This document shows, one piece after another, positions 1 through 6,484 of a DNA stretch of 10,836 bases. This stretch comes from an uncultured Peptococcaceae bacterium (GTDB taxonomy: Bacteria > Bacillota > Peptococcia > Peptococcales > Peptococcaceae), in contig CAUDRX010000072.1 in NCBI GenBank assembly GCA_958451915.1, positions 1 to 10,836 on the forward strand, read 5' to 3'. The position numbers and the translations under genes were made by a program. Every line of letters starts with the position of its first letter. Positions within the stretch are counted from its first letter, which is position 1. Under the pieces are notes generated by a model that ran no database searches, was not told the DNA's origin, and was given only the letters and a program-made list of their open reading frames with translations.

Positions 1-56
1 CACCAACCGGCAGCCTCACGATCAATGCAGACATGGGCGAGATCATCTTCCACTAA
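1..56 (+). CDS. C-terminal tail of an unidentified gene (partial)
   Basis: Read from base 3, this gives 17 residues ending PTGSLTINADMGEIIFH and a TAA stop at 54-56. Only the tail is inside the window, so the product cannot be named. It is called coding because the stop lies five bases before a strong hairpin terminator and because the other two plus frames run on through that hairpin. The gene converges on the rib operon. Confidence 0.45.
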   Translation, partial: PTGSLTINADMGEIIFH

Positions 57-60
57 TACA

Positions 61-110
61 GACAGCCACCGCATCGGAGCAAAAGTGCTCCGATGCGGCG
101 GCTGTCTTTT
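61..110. terminator. Shared hairpin terminator between convergent genes
   Basis: Arms 61-80 and 87-106 pair over 20 positions with one mismatch around a six-base loop (AAAAGT). On the plus strand TTTT follows at once, so it is a good intrinsic terminator for the upstream partial gene. On the minus strand the stem is followed by TGTATTAG, a weaker U-tract, so it may also stop the rib operon after ribH. No other terminator is seen between the two genes. Confidence 0.85.
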
Positions 111-122
111 ATTGCGCCATGC

Positions 123-590
123 TCACGCTTCAATGGCACGCACGAGGTTCACCATCTCGAGGGCAGAGAGGGCTGCATCGTAACCTTTGTTTCCTGCTTT
201 GCTGCCAGCGCGCTCAATAGCCTGCTCGATGTTCTCGGTGGTGACGACGCCGAAGAGGACGGGCACGCCGCTGTCCAGAGAGACATGCGCGATGCCTTTT
301 GCCGCTTCATTGCAGACGAGGTCGTAATGACTCGTGGCACCTCGGATCACAGCGCCGAGGCAGATGACGGCATCGTATTTGCCGCTTTCTGCCATTTTTT
401 TGGCGATGAGCGGAAGTTCGAAGGCGCCTGGCACCCAGGCGAGGTCGATGTCTTCTTCGCGAACGTCGTGACGTAGCAAGGCGTCCATGGCACCGCTGAC
501 AAGTTTGCTGACGATGAATTCATTAAAACGGGCGGCGACGATGCCGATGCGGATGTTCTGAGCGACGAGTTTTCCTTCAAAAGTATGCAT
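123..590 (-). CDS. ribH: 6,7-dimethyl-8-ribityllumazine synthase
   Basis: This 155-residue protein has the usual length for lumazine synthase. The enzyme condenses 5-amino-6-ribitylamino-uracil with 3,4-dihydroxy-2-butanone 4-phosphate to give lumazine, the penultimate step of riboflavin synthesis. In other bacteria it forms a cytoplasmic pentamer or 60-subunit shell. Visible family motifs are RFNEFI (21-26), WVPGAFELP (52-60), GAVIRGATSHYD (79-90) with the catalytic histidine at 88, and FGVVTTENIEQAIERAG (113-129). The start is fixed by an AGAAAGGA ribosome site a few bases upstream. It is the last gene of the rib operon, 21 bases after ribBA. It should fall under the FMN riboswitch at the operon head. 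Confidence 0.97.
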   Translation of the reverse strand: MHTFEGKLVAQNIRIGIVAARFNEFIVSKLVSGAMDALLRHDVREEDIDLAWVPGAFELPLIAKKMAESGKYDAVICLGAVIRGATSHYDLVCNEAAKGIAHVSLDSGVPVLFGVVTTENIEQAIERAGSKAGNKGYDAALSALEMVNLVRAIEA

Positions 591-611
591 GATGATCGTT
601 CCTTTCTGTGG

Positions 612-1814
612 TCATTTATATTGTAAGAGATGTCCCATACGCTTCTGCTTGGTCTCAAGATAGAAGCGGTCGTAGTCATTGGCCGGCATTTGGATCGGCA
701 CGCGTTCGAGGATCTCCAGGCCAAAGGCTTCCAACTGATAGACTTTGTCCGGATTGTTGGTGAGGAGGCGCATGCTCCTGACGCCGAGGGCACGCAGGAT
801 CTGCGCCCCGATGTAATACTCACGTGCATCGGCGGCAAAACCGAGTGCAAGGTTGGCTTCCAGGGTATCCATCCCCTGATCCTGCAGCTCATAAGCGCGG
901 AGTTTATTGATAAGCCCGATGCCACGCCCTTCCTGACGCATGTAGAGGAGGATGCCGCGCCCTTCCTGTTCGATCTGGGTCATTGCCGCGGCAAACTGCT
1001 GGCCGCAATCGCAGCGCAGGGAGCCAAAGGTGTCACCGGTGAGGCATTCGGAATGGACACGCACAAGCACGTTCTCGCCACCTGCGATATCCCCCTTGAC
1101 CAAAGCCACATGGTGCTCGCCATTGAGGCGGTTGACAAAACCATGGGCCATGAAGTCACCGTATTTCGTCGGCATTTTCACGCAGGCGGCCTGTTCGACG
1201 AACACTTCATGGGTCTTGCGCCAGTCCTGCAGGTCCTTGATGGTGATGAAAGAAAGCCCCCATTCTCTGGCCAGCTCGGCAAGCTCAGCGGTGCGCATCA
1301 TCGTACCGTCTTCACGCATGATCTCACAGCAGAGGCCGACCTCCTTGAGCCCGGCAAGACGGCAGAGGTCGACGGTGGCCTCAGTGTGACCGTTACGTTC
1401 GAGGACACCGTTGGGCCTGGCCAGGAGAGGAAACATATGCCCCGGCCGGCGGAAATCCTCCGGTCCTGCATCTTCCAGCGTGCAGGCGCGGGCGGTGATC
1501 CCGCGCTCTTCGGCGGAAATGCCTGTTGTGGTAGATACATGGTCGATGGAAACGGTGAAAGCCGTTTCATGATTATCAGTGTTAGCAGTGACCATTTGCG
1601 GGAGACGCAGTTTTTCGATGTATGCGGCACTCATCGGCATGCAGATGAGCCCTTTGGCATGGGTTGCCATAAAGTTGACATTTTCTGTAGTCGCAAATTC
1701 GGCAGCACAGATGAGATCGCCTTCGTTCTCGCGGTCGGGGTCATCGGTGACGAGGATGAGCTTGCCCGCCCGCAGGTCTGCCAATGCTTCTTCAATGGTG
1801 TTAAACTTTGTCAT
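612..1814 (-). CDS. ribBA: Bifunctional 3,4-dihydroxy-2-butanone 4-phosphate synthase / GTP cyclohydrolase II
   Basis: This 400-residue fusion supplies both precursors of the riboflavin pathway. The N-terminal half (about 1-200) converts ribulose 5-phosphate to dihydroxybutanone phosphate. It carries DDPDRENEGD (24-33) with the metal-binding acidic loop, THAKGLICMPM (51-61), RPGHMFPL (123-130) and GHTEATVDL (142-150). The C-terminal half (about 205-400) is GTP cyclohydrolase II. It has the zinc cysteines in HSECLTGDTFGSLRCDCG (254-271; C257, C268, C270) and the GTP-site stretch RQEGRGIGLINK (293-304). Both halves appear intact. An AAGGAG site overlaps the ribE stop codon (TAAGGAG), so translation is probably coupled to ribE. 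The fusion and its position match the Bacillus-type rib operon. Confidence 0.97.
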   Translation of the reverse strand: MTKFNTIEEALADLRAGKLILVTDDPDRENEGDLICAAEFATTENVNFMATHAKGLICMPMSAAYIEKLRLPQMVTANTDNHETAFTVSIDHVSTTTGISAEERGITARACTLEDAGPEDFRRPGHMFPLLARPNGVLERNGHTEATVDLCRLAGLKEVGLCCEIMREDGTMMRTAELAELAREWGLSFITIKDLQDWRKTHEVFVEQAACVKMPTKYGDFMAHGFVNRLNGEHHVALVKGDIAGGENVLVRVHSECLTGDTFGSLRCDCGQQFAAAMTQIEQEGRGILLYMRQEGRGIGLINKLRAYELQDQGMDTLEANLALGFAADAREYYIGAQILRALGVRSMRLLTNNPDKVYQLEAFGLEILERVPIQMPANDYDRFYLETKQKRMGHLLQYK

Positions 1815-1826
1815 ATCGATCGCTCC

Positions 1827-2471
1827 TTAAAAGCCGTGTTCGGCCAGAAATTCTCTTGAGATACCACTCTCTGCCGCCACTTTGGCGGGCTGGAGCAGCT
1901 TTTCAACGTATTTTCCAATGATGTCACATTCAAGATTGACGCGGTCGCCCTGGCGCCGTTCACCAAGTACAGTCACGGTAAGGGTGTGCGGGATGGCGCT
2001 GACGGAAAAGCCGCTGTCAGTGACATCAGCTACTGTGAGGCTCGTACCATCGATGGTGATTGAGCCCTTTTCGACGATATAACGCAACAGCGCCGTCTCG
2101 CAGGCAACGGTGAACCAGACGGCATTATCGTCACGGCGGATCTGCGTGATGCGGCCGGTGCCATCGACGTGGCCACTGACGATGTGACCGCCAAAGCGGC
2201 CGTTCGCCGCCATGGCCCGCTCCAGGTTGACGGGGCTGCCGGTGGCGAGCCCGGCGAGGGATGAGCGGTCCAGCGTCTCGTGCATGACATCGGCGGAAAA
2301 GCCCTGCGGCGAGAGGGCCGTCACCGTCAGGCAGATGCCATTGACAGCGATGCTGTCGCCGATCTTCGTGCCTTCGAGCACCGTGTGCGCAGCGATCTCG
2401 AGTACGGCCGAATGGGCGCCGAGAGTGACGCGGCGGATCTGGCCGACTTCTTCAACGATCCCGGTGAACAT
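1827..2471 (-). CDS. ribE: Riboflavin synthase, alpha chain
   Basis: This 214-residue protein has the usual length. It converts two molecules of dimethyl-ribityllumazine into riboflavin and the ribitylamino-uracil that RibH reuses. It is a tandem duplication of a lumazine-binding domain: domain one begins MFTGIVEE and has GICLTV (45-50), while domain two begins near GGHIVSGHVDG (94-104) and has the matching GTSLTV (142-147) and NLECDIIGKYVE (179-190). The start overlaps the end of ribD by 20 bases, with a GAGGTGA ribosome site inside ribD, which suggests coupled translation. The gene is also called ribC in some species. Confidence 0.97.
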   Translation of the reverse strand: MFTGIVEEVGQIRRVTLGAHSAVLEIAAHTVLEGTKIGDSIAVNGICLTVTALSPQGFSADVMHETLDRSSLAGLATGSPVNLERAMAANGRFGGHIVSGHVDGTGRITQIRRDDNAVWFTVACETALLRYIVEKGSITIDGTSLTVADVTDSGFSVSAIPHTLTVTVLGERRQGDRVNLECDIIGKYVEKLLQPAKVAAESGISREFLAEHGF

Positions 2472-3558
2472 GGCGCGTCACCTCGCTTTCAATGAGGATG
2501 TCCTCGTCCAGACGCTGGATGTGCGTGACATGCAGCAATGCGGCATCCGCCGGCACGTCAACGCCTTCGCCTTCGACCGGCGTTTTCGCGTCGCGGCCGC
2601 CAAAGAGCTTCGGCGCAAGGTAGCTGTAGACCTTCTGCACCAGCCCGGCGTCGAGGGCGGCCCAGGCGAGGGTGCCGCCGCCTTCGATGAGGACGCTGTC
2701 GATGCCCTCTGCGCCGAGGCGCTGCATCAGCGCCGCGAGGTCGACGTGGCCGTCCTGCGCTGGCAACGTCCAAACGCGGCAGCCCGCCGCTTCATAGGGC
2801 GCGATGCGGGCGGCGTTTTTCTCACAGGTGGCGATGAGCGTCGGCGCGTCCTTTGCAGTGCGCACCAGCTGCGCATCGAGCGACGTGCGCAGGCACGTGT
2901 CGCAGACGATGCGCAGCGGATCGCGGCCGTTCTCGATGCGGCAAGTGAGCAGCGGATCGTCGGCCAGCACGGTGCCGACGCCGACCATGATGGCGCTGTA
3001 GCGGTGGCGCAGGGTGTGGCCATGGCGGCGGGCCGCTTCGCCGGTCACCCAGCGCGAGGCGCCGGTGTGGGTGGCGATCTTGCCATCCAGGGTCATCGCC
3101 GCCTTGAGCACGACATAGGGCTGCTTTTCGCGGATATAGTGGAGAAAGACGGCGTTGAGCGCGTCACATTCTTCGCGCAGCACGTTCTCTGTCACCGCGA
3201 TGCCGTGTTCCCGCAGGACCTGCACGCCCTTCCCCGCAACGAGGGGGTTCGGGTCCGGCGACCCCACGACCACGCGGGCAATGCCGCGCTCGATGATCGC
3301 GTCGGTACAAGGCGGCTGCTTACCGTAATGGCAGCAAGGCTCGAGCGTCACATAGAGCGTCGCGCCGCGCACATCCTCCGTCGCCTTCGCCAGTGCTGCC
3401 CGCTCGGCGTGCAGGTCGCCGTAGCGCGCGTGCCAGCCCTCGGCGAGGATGCGCCCGTCACGCACGATGACCGCGCCCACCATCGGGTTCGGCGAGGTCC
3501 AGCCGCAGCCTCGTTCGGCCAGCGCCAGCGCCCGTTTCATATATTCCTGATCTGTCAT
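2452..3558 (-). CDS. ribD: Bifunctional diaminohydroxyphosphoribosylaminopyrimidine deaminase / 5-amino-6-(5-phosphoribosylamino)uracil reductase
   Basis: This 368-residue cytoplasmic enzyme carries out steps two and three of riboflavin synthesis. The deaminase domain (about 1-145) has the zinc motif HAE (H50, E52) and PCCHYGKQPPC (C75, C84). The reductase domain (about 147-368) has LKAAMTLDGKIA (151-162), SRWVTG (168-173), GVGTVLADDPLL (193-204) and an EGGG NADPH-site stretch. A longer frame opens upstream to 3669. The ATG at 3556-3558 is preferred because GAGGTG lies six bases before it, MTDQEYMKRALALAERG is the normal family N-terminus, and the longer version would translate through the riboswitch terminator. 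First gene of the rib operon. Confidence 0.96.
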   Translation of the reverse strand: MTDQEYMKRALALAERGCGWTSPNPMVGAVIVRDGRILAEGWHARYGDLHAERAALAKATEDVRGATLYVTLEPCCHYGKQPPCTDAIIERGIARVVVGSPDPNPLVAGKGVQVLREHGIAVTENVLREECDALNAVFLHYIREKQPYVVLKAAMTLDGKIATHTGASRWVTGEAARRHGHTLRHRYSAIMVGVGTVLADDPLLTCRIENGRDPLRIVCDTCLRTSLDAQLVRTAKDAPTLIATCEKNAARIAPYEAAGCRVWTLPAQDGHVDLAALMQRLGAEGIDSVLIEGGGTLAWAALDAGLVQKVYSYLAPKLFGGRDAKTPVEGEGVDVPADAALLHVTHIQRLDEDILIESEVTRHVHRDR

Positions 3559-3572
3559 GAGTAACACCTCAC

Positions 3573-3605
3573 AAAAAAATGCCCTGAACGCTGCACGTTC
3601 AGGGC
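3573..3605 (-). terminator. Riboswitch expression-platform terminator, ribD-proximal (T2)
   Basis: On the minus strand GCCCTGAACG, loop TGCAG, CGTTCAGGGC forms a perfect 10-bp hairpin followed by ATTTTTTT. It ends just before the ribD ribosome site (3565-3570). Position and form fit a rho-independent terminator that stops rib transcription when FMN is bound. Its 5' arm is complementary over eight bases to the start of the aptamer. Confidence 0.9.
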
Positions 3606-3624
3606 AAATGAAAAAAATTGCGTT

Positions 3625-3660
3625 ATAAAAAGAAACTCTGGAATGCCAAACATTCCAGAG
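3625..3660 (-). terminator. Second hairpin terminator in the riboswitch leader (T1)
   Basis: On the minus strand CATTCCAGAG and CTCTGGAATG form a perfect 10-bp stem around a five-base loop (TTTGG), followed by TTTCTTTTT. It lies between the aptamer and T2, so the leader carries two terminators in series. Its 3' arm can also pair with the conserved TCTGGATG at the aptamer's 3' end, allowing a one-base bulge. Confidence 0.65.
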
Positions 3661-3695
3661 CCAGCACACGCGAAAAAAACTTTTCCCGCGTGTTC

Positions 3696-3803
3696 ATCTT
3701 CTTCCATCCAGACTATACTGTCGGTACCGGAATCACACCGGTTCATGCGCTGCGCGCTCGCGGACTTTACCGCCGGTGGAGACTTTCACTCCGCCCTGAA
3801 GAT
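3696..3803 (-). ncRNA. FMN riboswitch aptamer (RFN element)
   Basis: Read leftward, this shows the conserved RFN blocks in order: TTCAGGGCGGAGTGAAAGTC, CCACCGGCGGTAAAGTCCGC, GAGCGCGCAGCGC, GAACCGGTGTGATTCCGG, ACCGACAGTATAGTCTGG, then ATGGAAGAAGAT. The closing P1 helix pairs ATCTTC (3803-3798) with GAAGAT (3701-3696). This class binds FMN in the nascent RNA and shuts off riboflavin genes when FMN is plentiful. It lies downstream of the rib promoter and upstream of two terminators, so control is most likely by transcription termination. The stretch 3559-3887 holds this leader and its promoter and no gene. Confidence 0.97.
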
Positions 3804-3825
3804 CGACTATTCACTTGTTAGCTTT

Positions 3826-3854
3826 ATCATACGTCTTCTACGTTTATATGTCAA
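3826..3854 (-). promoter_or_regulatory. Promoter of the rib operon
   Basis: On the minus strand TTGACA (3854-3849), a 17-base spacer and TATGAT (3831-3826) form a near-consensus housekeeping promoter. Transcription should start near 3819, about 15 bases before the aptamer P1 helix, as expected for a riboswitch leader. Confidence 0.88.
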
Positions 3855-3860
3855 GCCTTC

Positions 3861-3876
3861 CGTGAAAAATTTCACG
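3861..3876. repeat. 16-base palindrome just upstream of the rib -35 box
   Basis: CGTGAAAAATTTCACG is a perfect inverted repeat (seven-base arms, two-base centre) between the stop of the flavodoxin gene and the rib -35 box. It has the form GTGA-N6-TCAC, which resembles CRP/FNR-family operators, and its centre lies about 49 bases upstream of the predicted start. As RNA it could be a weak end hairpin for the flavodoxin transcript, but no U-tract follows it. Confidence 0.4.
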
Positions 3877-3887
3877 CCGCACGCAGA

Positions 3888-4409
3888 TCAATCCTCAGCA
3901 AGCCAGCGTTCGAACGGCTCGAAGTAGCTTGCGTCCACCCAGTCGCAGACCTTGCCCTGCGCTTCCATGAGCGCCTGCTGCCAGGGGGCAAAGGTGGCTG
4001 GATCCTGCTTGGCCAGCGAACGCTGCAAGAGTTTGCAGAGTGTGCGGTCCTTGAAGCTCATCTGCGTCTCGTTCCAGGCGCCACGGCCGTAAAAGAGTGG
4101 CACCTCAGCGAGCCCGCTGCGCGTCTTGAGCTCGGCCAGCGCGTTCTCATCGTACGGCGAAGCGCCGACAGCAAAGACTGCCACACGTTTTCCGGCAAGT
4201 GCCGTGCGGTTTTTCGTGAGCGCCTGAAGCCCGCTCAGACCGCTGGCGTACACCGCGCAGAAAAAGAGCACCGTATCGTAAGCAGCAAAGTCGCCTGCGC
4301 ACAGGTCCCGATTCTCGCGCAGGTCGGCGCCCGTGCGCGCCGCCAGCATCTCAGCATACCGCTTTGTCGCACCATATTTTGAGCGGTAAACAATGAGCGT
4401 CTCTGTCAT
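3888..4409 (-). CDS. Flavodoxin-domain protein, HemG-like (Flavodoxin_5 type)
   Basis: This 173-residue protein starts with the flavodoxin FMN-phosphate loop, IVYRSKYGATKRYAEMLA (6-23), and has a second FMN-contact-like stretch CAVYASGLSG (51-60). The later WNETQMSFKDRTLCKLLQRSL segment is like the tail of HemG-type proteins (menaquinone-dependent protoporphyrinogen oxidase). Members carry FMN and act in electron transfer or haem synthesis. No haem gene is nearby, so the HemG role is unproven. The start is supported by AAAGGATG about ten bases upstream. It lies upstream of the rib operon on the same strand with its own promoter. Its neighbourhood suggests a link to flavin supply only. Confidence 0.8.
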   Translation of the reverse strand: MTETLIVYRSKYGATKRYAEMLAARTGADLRENRDLCAGDFAAYDTVLFFCAVYASGLSGLQALTKNRTALAGKRVAVFAVGASPYDENALAELKTRSGLAEVPLFYGRGAWNETQMSFKDRTLCKLLQRSLAKQDPATFAPWQQALMEAQGKVCDWVDASYFEPFERWLAED

Positions 4410-4471
4410 GATCTTTCATCCTTTCTTACGCCACCACAGTCATCCGGATACGATCATTCCACTCTAACCCT

Positions 4472-4500
4472 ATTGTACGGGAGTGACACACGCTTGTCCA
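4472..4500 (-). promoter_or_regulatory. Promoter of the flavodoxin-domain gene
   Basis: On the minus strand TGGACA (4500-4495), a 17-base spacer and TACAAT (4477-4472) fit a sigma-A-like promoter. The predicted start lies about 55 bases before the start codon at 4409. It is divergent from the alr promoter. Confidence 0.7.
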
Positions 4501-4562
4501 CCGAAAAGCAGCGGTGGTAAAAAGATCTATAAACAACCTTTCTCATAAATGGCCCCTGGGCA

Positions 4563-4592
4563 TCTTTTATTTATCCCTGGATTTGCTATAAT
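4563..4592 (+). promoter_or_regulatory. Probable alr promoter (extended -10)
   Basis: TGCTATAAT (4584-4592) is an extended -10 box. The -35 region (TCTTTT, about 4563-4568) is poor, which is usual with an extended -10. A second TATAAT lies at 4598-4603 in the same AT-rich run, so the exact start is uncertain. Confidence 0.55.
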
Positions 4593-4636
4593 ATTTATAT
4601 AATTAATGCAAATCAATTTTTAAGGGGGTTCCTTTT

Positions 4637-5830
4637 ATGGAAACACTGCCAAAAGACACCTTGATGCACATCCGTCCGGTCTGGGCTGAAGTCGACCTCG
4701 ACGCCCTCGCCTTCACCATCTCCTCGATCCGCGCACGCGCCGGCAAAGACCGCCACGTTGCCGCCGTCGTCAAAGCCAACGCTTACGGCCATGGCGCTGT
4801 CGAGATCATCCCGACCCTGCTCGAGAACGGCGCCGACTTCCTCTGCGTCGCCCTCCTCGACGAAGCCCTCGAGATCCGCAAGGCCGGCTTCACCGATGTG
4901 CCGATCCTCATCCTCGGCTACACCGAAGTACAGCGTGCCGCTGAGCTCGTCCAGTACGACATCCAGCAGGCCGTTTTCACCTATGACCTCGCCAAGGCCA
5001 TGAGCGATGCCGCCGTGGCACAGGGCAAGAAAGCCATGGTCCACATCAAATGCGACACCGGCATGGGCCGCATCGGCTTCCTGCCGACCGAAGAGAACCT
5101 CGATAAGATCGAAGAGATCCTGAGTCTCCCTAATGTGGAATTCAGCGGCCTCTTCACCCACTTCGCCAAGGCCGACTACGCCGACAAGACCTACACCCAC
5201 CTGCAGTGGGAGCGCTACAACTTCTTCCTCAACGGCCTCGCTGAACGCGGCCTCACGCCAAAGATCCGCCACGTCGGCAACAGCGCCGTCATCGTCGACC
5301 ATCCTGAGTACTTCCTCGACATGGTCCGCCCGGGCATCATCCTCTACGGCGTTTATCCAAGCGATGAAACGCAGAATCAGAATATCGACGTCAAGCCAGT
5401 GCTCTCCCTCAAGGCCCGCATCTCCAACGTCAAGACCGAACATGCCGGCGAACGCATCAGCTACGGCGGCACCTACGCCACCAATGAAGGCGATGTCATC
5501 GCCACCCTGCCGATCGGTTACGCCGATGGCTGGATGCGCCTGATGAGCAACAACGCCGAAGTCCTCGTCCACGGCAAGCGCTGCAAGATCGTCGGCCGCG
5601 TCTGCATGGACCAGTGTATGATCAACGTTACTGATGTGCCGGATGTAAAGATCGGTGATGAAGTCGTTCTCATCGGCAGTCAGGGCGACGACCGCATCTC
5701 TATTGAAGAAGTCGTGGCCCGCATCCCAACCATCCCTCACGAGATCCTCTGTGACATCAACCGCCGTGTGCCTCGCGTCTATCTCAAAGATGGTGAGATC
5801 GTCAAGGTCACCCAATATCTCTTTGACTGA
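4637..5830 (+). CDS. alr: Alanine racemase
   Basis: This 397-residue PLP enzyme interconverts L- and D-alanine and supplies D-alanine for peptidoglycan in the cytoplasm. The PLP-binding lysine is K46 in VVKANAYGHG (44-53). The second catalytic residue is Y276 in ISYGGTYAT (274-282). Other family motifs are KCDTGMGRIG (138-147), RHVGNSA (211-217), MVRPGIILYG (229-238), LPIGYADGWMR (291-301) and GRVCMDQCMINVT (320-332). Length is slightly above the usual 370-390 because of a short N-terminal extension before WAEVDLDAL. AAGGGGG lies eight bases before the ATG. It appears to be transcribed alone, with its own promoter and terminator. Codons end very strongly in C, consistent with good expression. 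Confidence 0.97.
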   Translation: METLPKDTLMHIRPVWAEVDLDALAFTISSIRARAGKDRHVAAVVKANAYGHGAVEIIPTLLENGADFLCVALLDEALEIRKAGFTDVPILILGYTEVQRAAELVQYDIQQAVFTYDLAKAMSDAAVAQGKKAMVHIKCDTGMGRIGFLPTEENLDKIEEILSLPNVEFSGLFTHFAKADYADKTYTHLQWERYNFFLNGLAERGLTPKIRHVGNSAVIVDHPEYFLDMVRPGIILYGVYPSDETQNQNIDVKPVLSLKARISNVKTEHAGERISYGGTYATNEGDVIATLPIGYADGWMRLMSNNAEVLVHGKRCKIVGRVCMDQCMINVTDVPDVKIGDEVVLIGSQGDDRISIEEVVARIPTIPHEILCDINRRVPRVYLKDGEIVKVTQYLFD

Positions 5831-5844
5831 TCTGTGAAAACACC

Positions 5845-5888
5845 TCGCCTGCCAGCCTTTGCGGTTGACAGGCGATGGCTTTCTTTTG
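5845..5888 (+). terminator. alr terminator
   Basis: Arms 5845-5857 and 5863-5875 pair with one mismatch and one G-U around the loop TTTGC. A T-rich run (CTTTCTTTTG) follows, starting about four bases after the stem. The 3' arm contains the TTGACA that serves as -35 box for the next gene. Confidence 0.7.
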
Positions 5889-5894
5889 TAGAAT
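5865..5894 (+). promoter_or_regulatory. Promoter of the small acidic protein gene
   Basis: TTGACA (5865-5870), an 18-base spacer and TAGAAT (5889-5894) lie about 56 bases before the start codon at 5950. The -35 box lies inside the 3' arm of the alr terminator, and the spacer is the terminator's T-tract. Confidence 0.65.
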
Positions 5895-5949
5895 AATAGC
5901 TATAGACTACAAGAGATCATCCACTTATGATAAAAAGGAGATAGGACAT

Positions 5950-6360
5950 ATGTATGTATTTGTACAAAGCAATTTTACCGATCCGATCCATGCGCTGCAT
6001 GAAGTTGAAGACTGCCTCAAGCGTGGCCTGACCACCAACGATTTCAAAGTCTTCATCACTGCTGAAGGCGACGCCAAGATGAGCGCCAAGGAACCACCTG
6101 TCGTTGAAGAGCCAGAAGAAGCACCAAAGGGCAAAAAGAAAGACGAAGGCCCTAAGTTTGACCCAGCCGGATATCTCTACTGGGCCAAGCTGAAAAAGGA
6201 ATGCACCGTTGAGATCATCGATCCGGCAGCCATCGACAGCCTGAACGAGATCGAAGAAGTAAAGCTTGTGCTCCATGGTTCCCGCACTATCCTCGAAGAA
6301 GGGCATGCTCTCATCGTTGTCAATCAGCCAAGCGCTGACATCGACGAAAAATTTGACTGA
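5950..6360 (+). CDS. Small acidic protein of unknown function
   Basis: The product has 136 residues and I do not recognise its family with confidence. The start is set by AAGGAG nine bases upstream of the ATG; a longer in-frame start near 5875 would lie in the promoter and terminator and is rejected. It begins with a strand-helix-strand-like stretch (MYVFVQSNFTDPIHALHEVE, then KVFITAEG near 33-40). A charged, proline-rich insert rich in E, P and K follows (about 46-70), then a second folded part including WAKLKKECTVEIIDPAAID and VKLVLHGSRTILEEGHALIVV. The outline is loosely like a DsrE-type sulfur-relay fold, which is a guess. There is no signal peptide or membrane helix, so it is probably cytoplasmic. 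It has its own promoter and a strong terminator. Confidence 0.8.
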   Translation: MYVFVQSNFTDPIHALHEVEDCLKRGLTTNDFKVFITAEGDAKMSAKEPPVVEEPEEAPKGKKKDEGPKFDPAGYLYWAKLKKECTVEIIDPAAIDSLNEIEEVKLVLHGSRTILEEGHALIVVNQPSADIDEKFD

Positions 6361-6380
6361 TCGTGTATGATCGACTGTTC

Positions 6381-6410
6381 CCGCGTACCAAAATGGTACG
6401 CGGTTTTTTT
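6381..6410 (+). terminator. Intrinsic terminator after the small acidic protein gene
   Basis: CCGCGTACCA (6381-6390), loop AAA, TGGTACGCGG (6394-6403) is a perfect 10-bp stem followed by seven T. It separates the small gene from the sigma-factor operon. Confidence 0.93.
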
Positions 6411-6484
6411 GTGCACTGACTATCTTTTTGCACGGCAGACGTGTTATATCAGACAGAGATCTCAAAAAGAAAGGAGGGCCGGGC

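Noticed and set aside
630..1859. A 409-codon open frame antisense to ribBA
   Set aside because: ribBA on the minus strand has all catalytic motifs of both domains. The plus frame has no motif or ribosome site and results from base composition.
2212..3564. A 450-codon open frame antisense to ribE and ribD
   Set aside because: It spans two intact genes of the rib operon and encodes an R/A/H-rich sequence typical of a shadow frame.
3559..3669. An N-terminal extension of ribD of 37 codons
   Set aside because: It would be translated through the T2 and T1 hairpins of the riboswitch. The ATG at 3558 has a good ribosome site and matches the family N-terminus.
4613..5815. A 400-codon open frame antisense to alr
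   Set aside because: alr is a complete, motif-rich alanine racemase on the other strand. The antisense frame arises from its C-ending codons; its product is a D/V/A/E-rich sequence without any family motif.
6409..6450. Possible sigma-operon promoter (TTGTGC or TTGCAC with TGTTATATC)
   Set aside because: An extended -10-like TGTTATATC exists at 6442-6450, but neither -35 candidate has acceptable spacing, and the operon may use its own ECF promoter, whose motif is unknown. Not firm enough to annotate.
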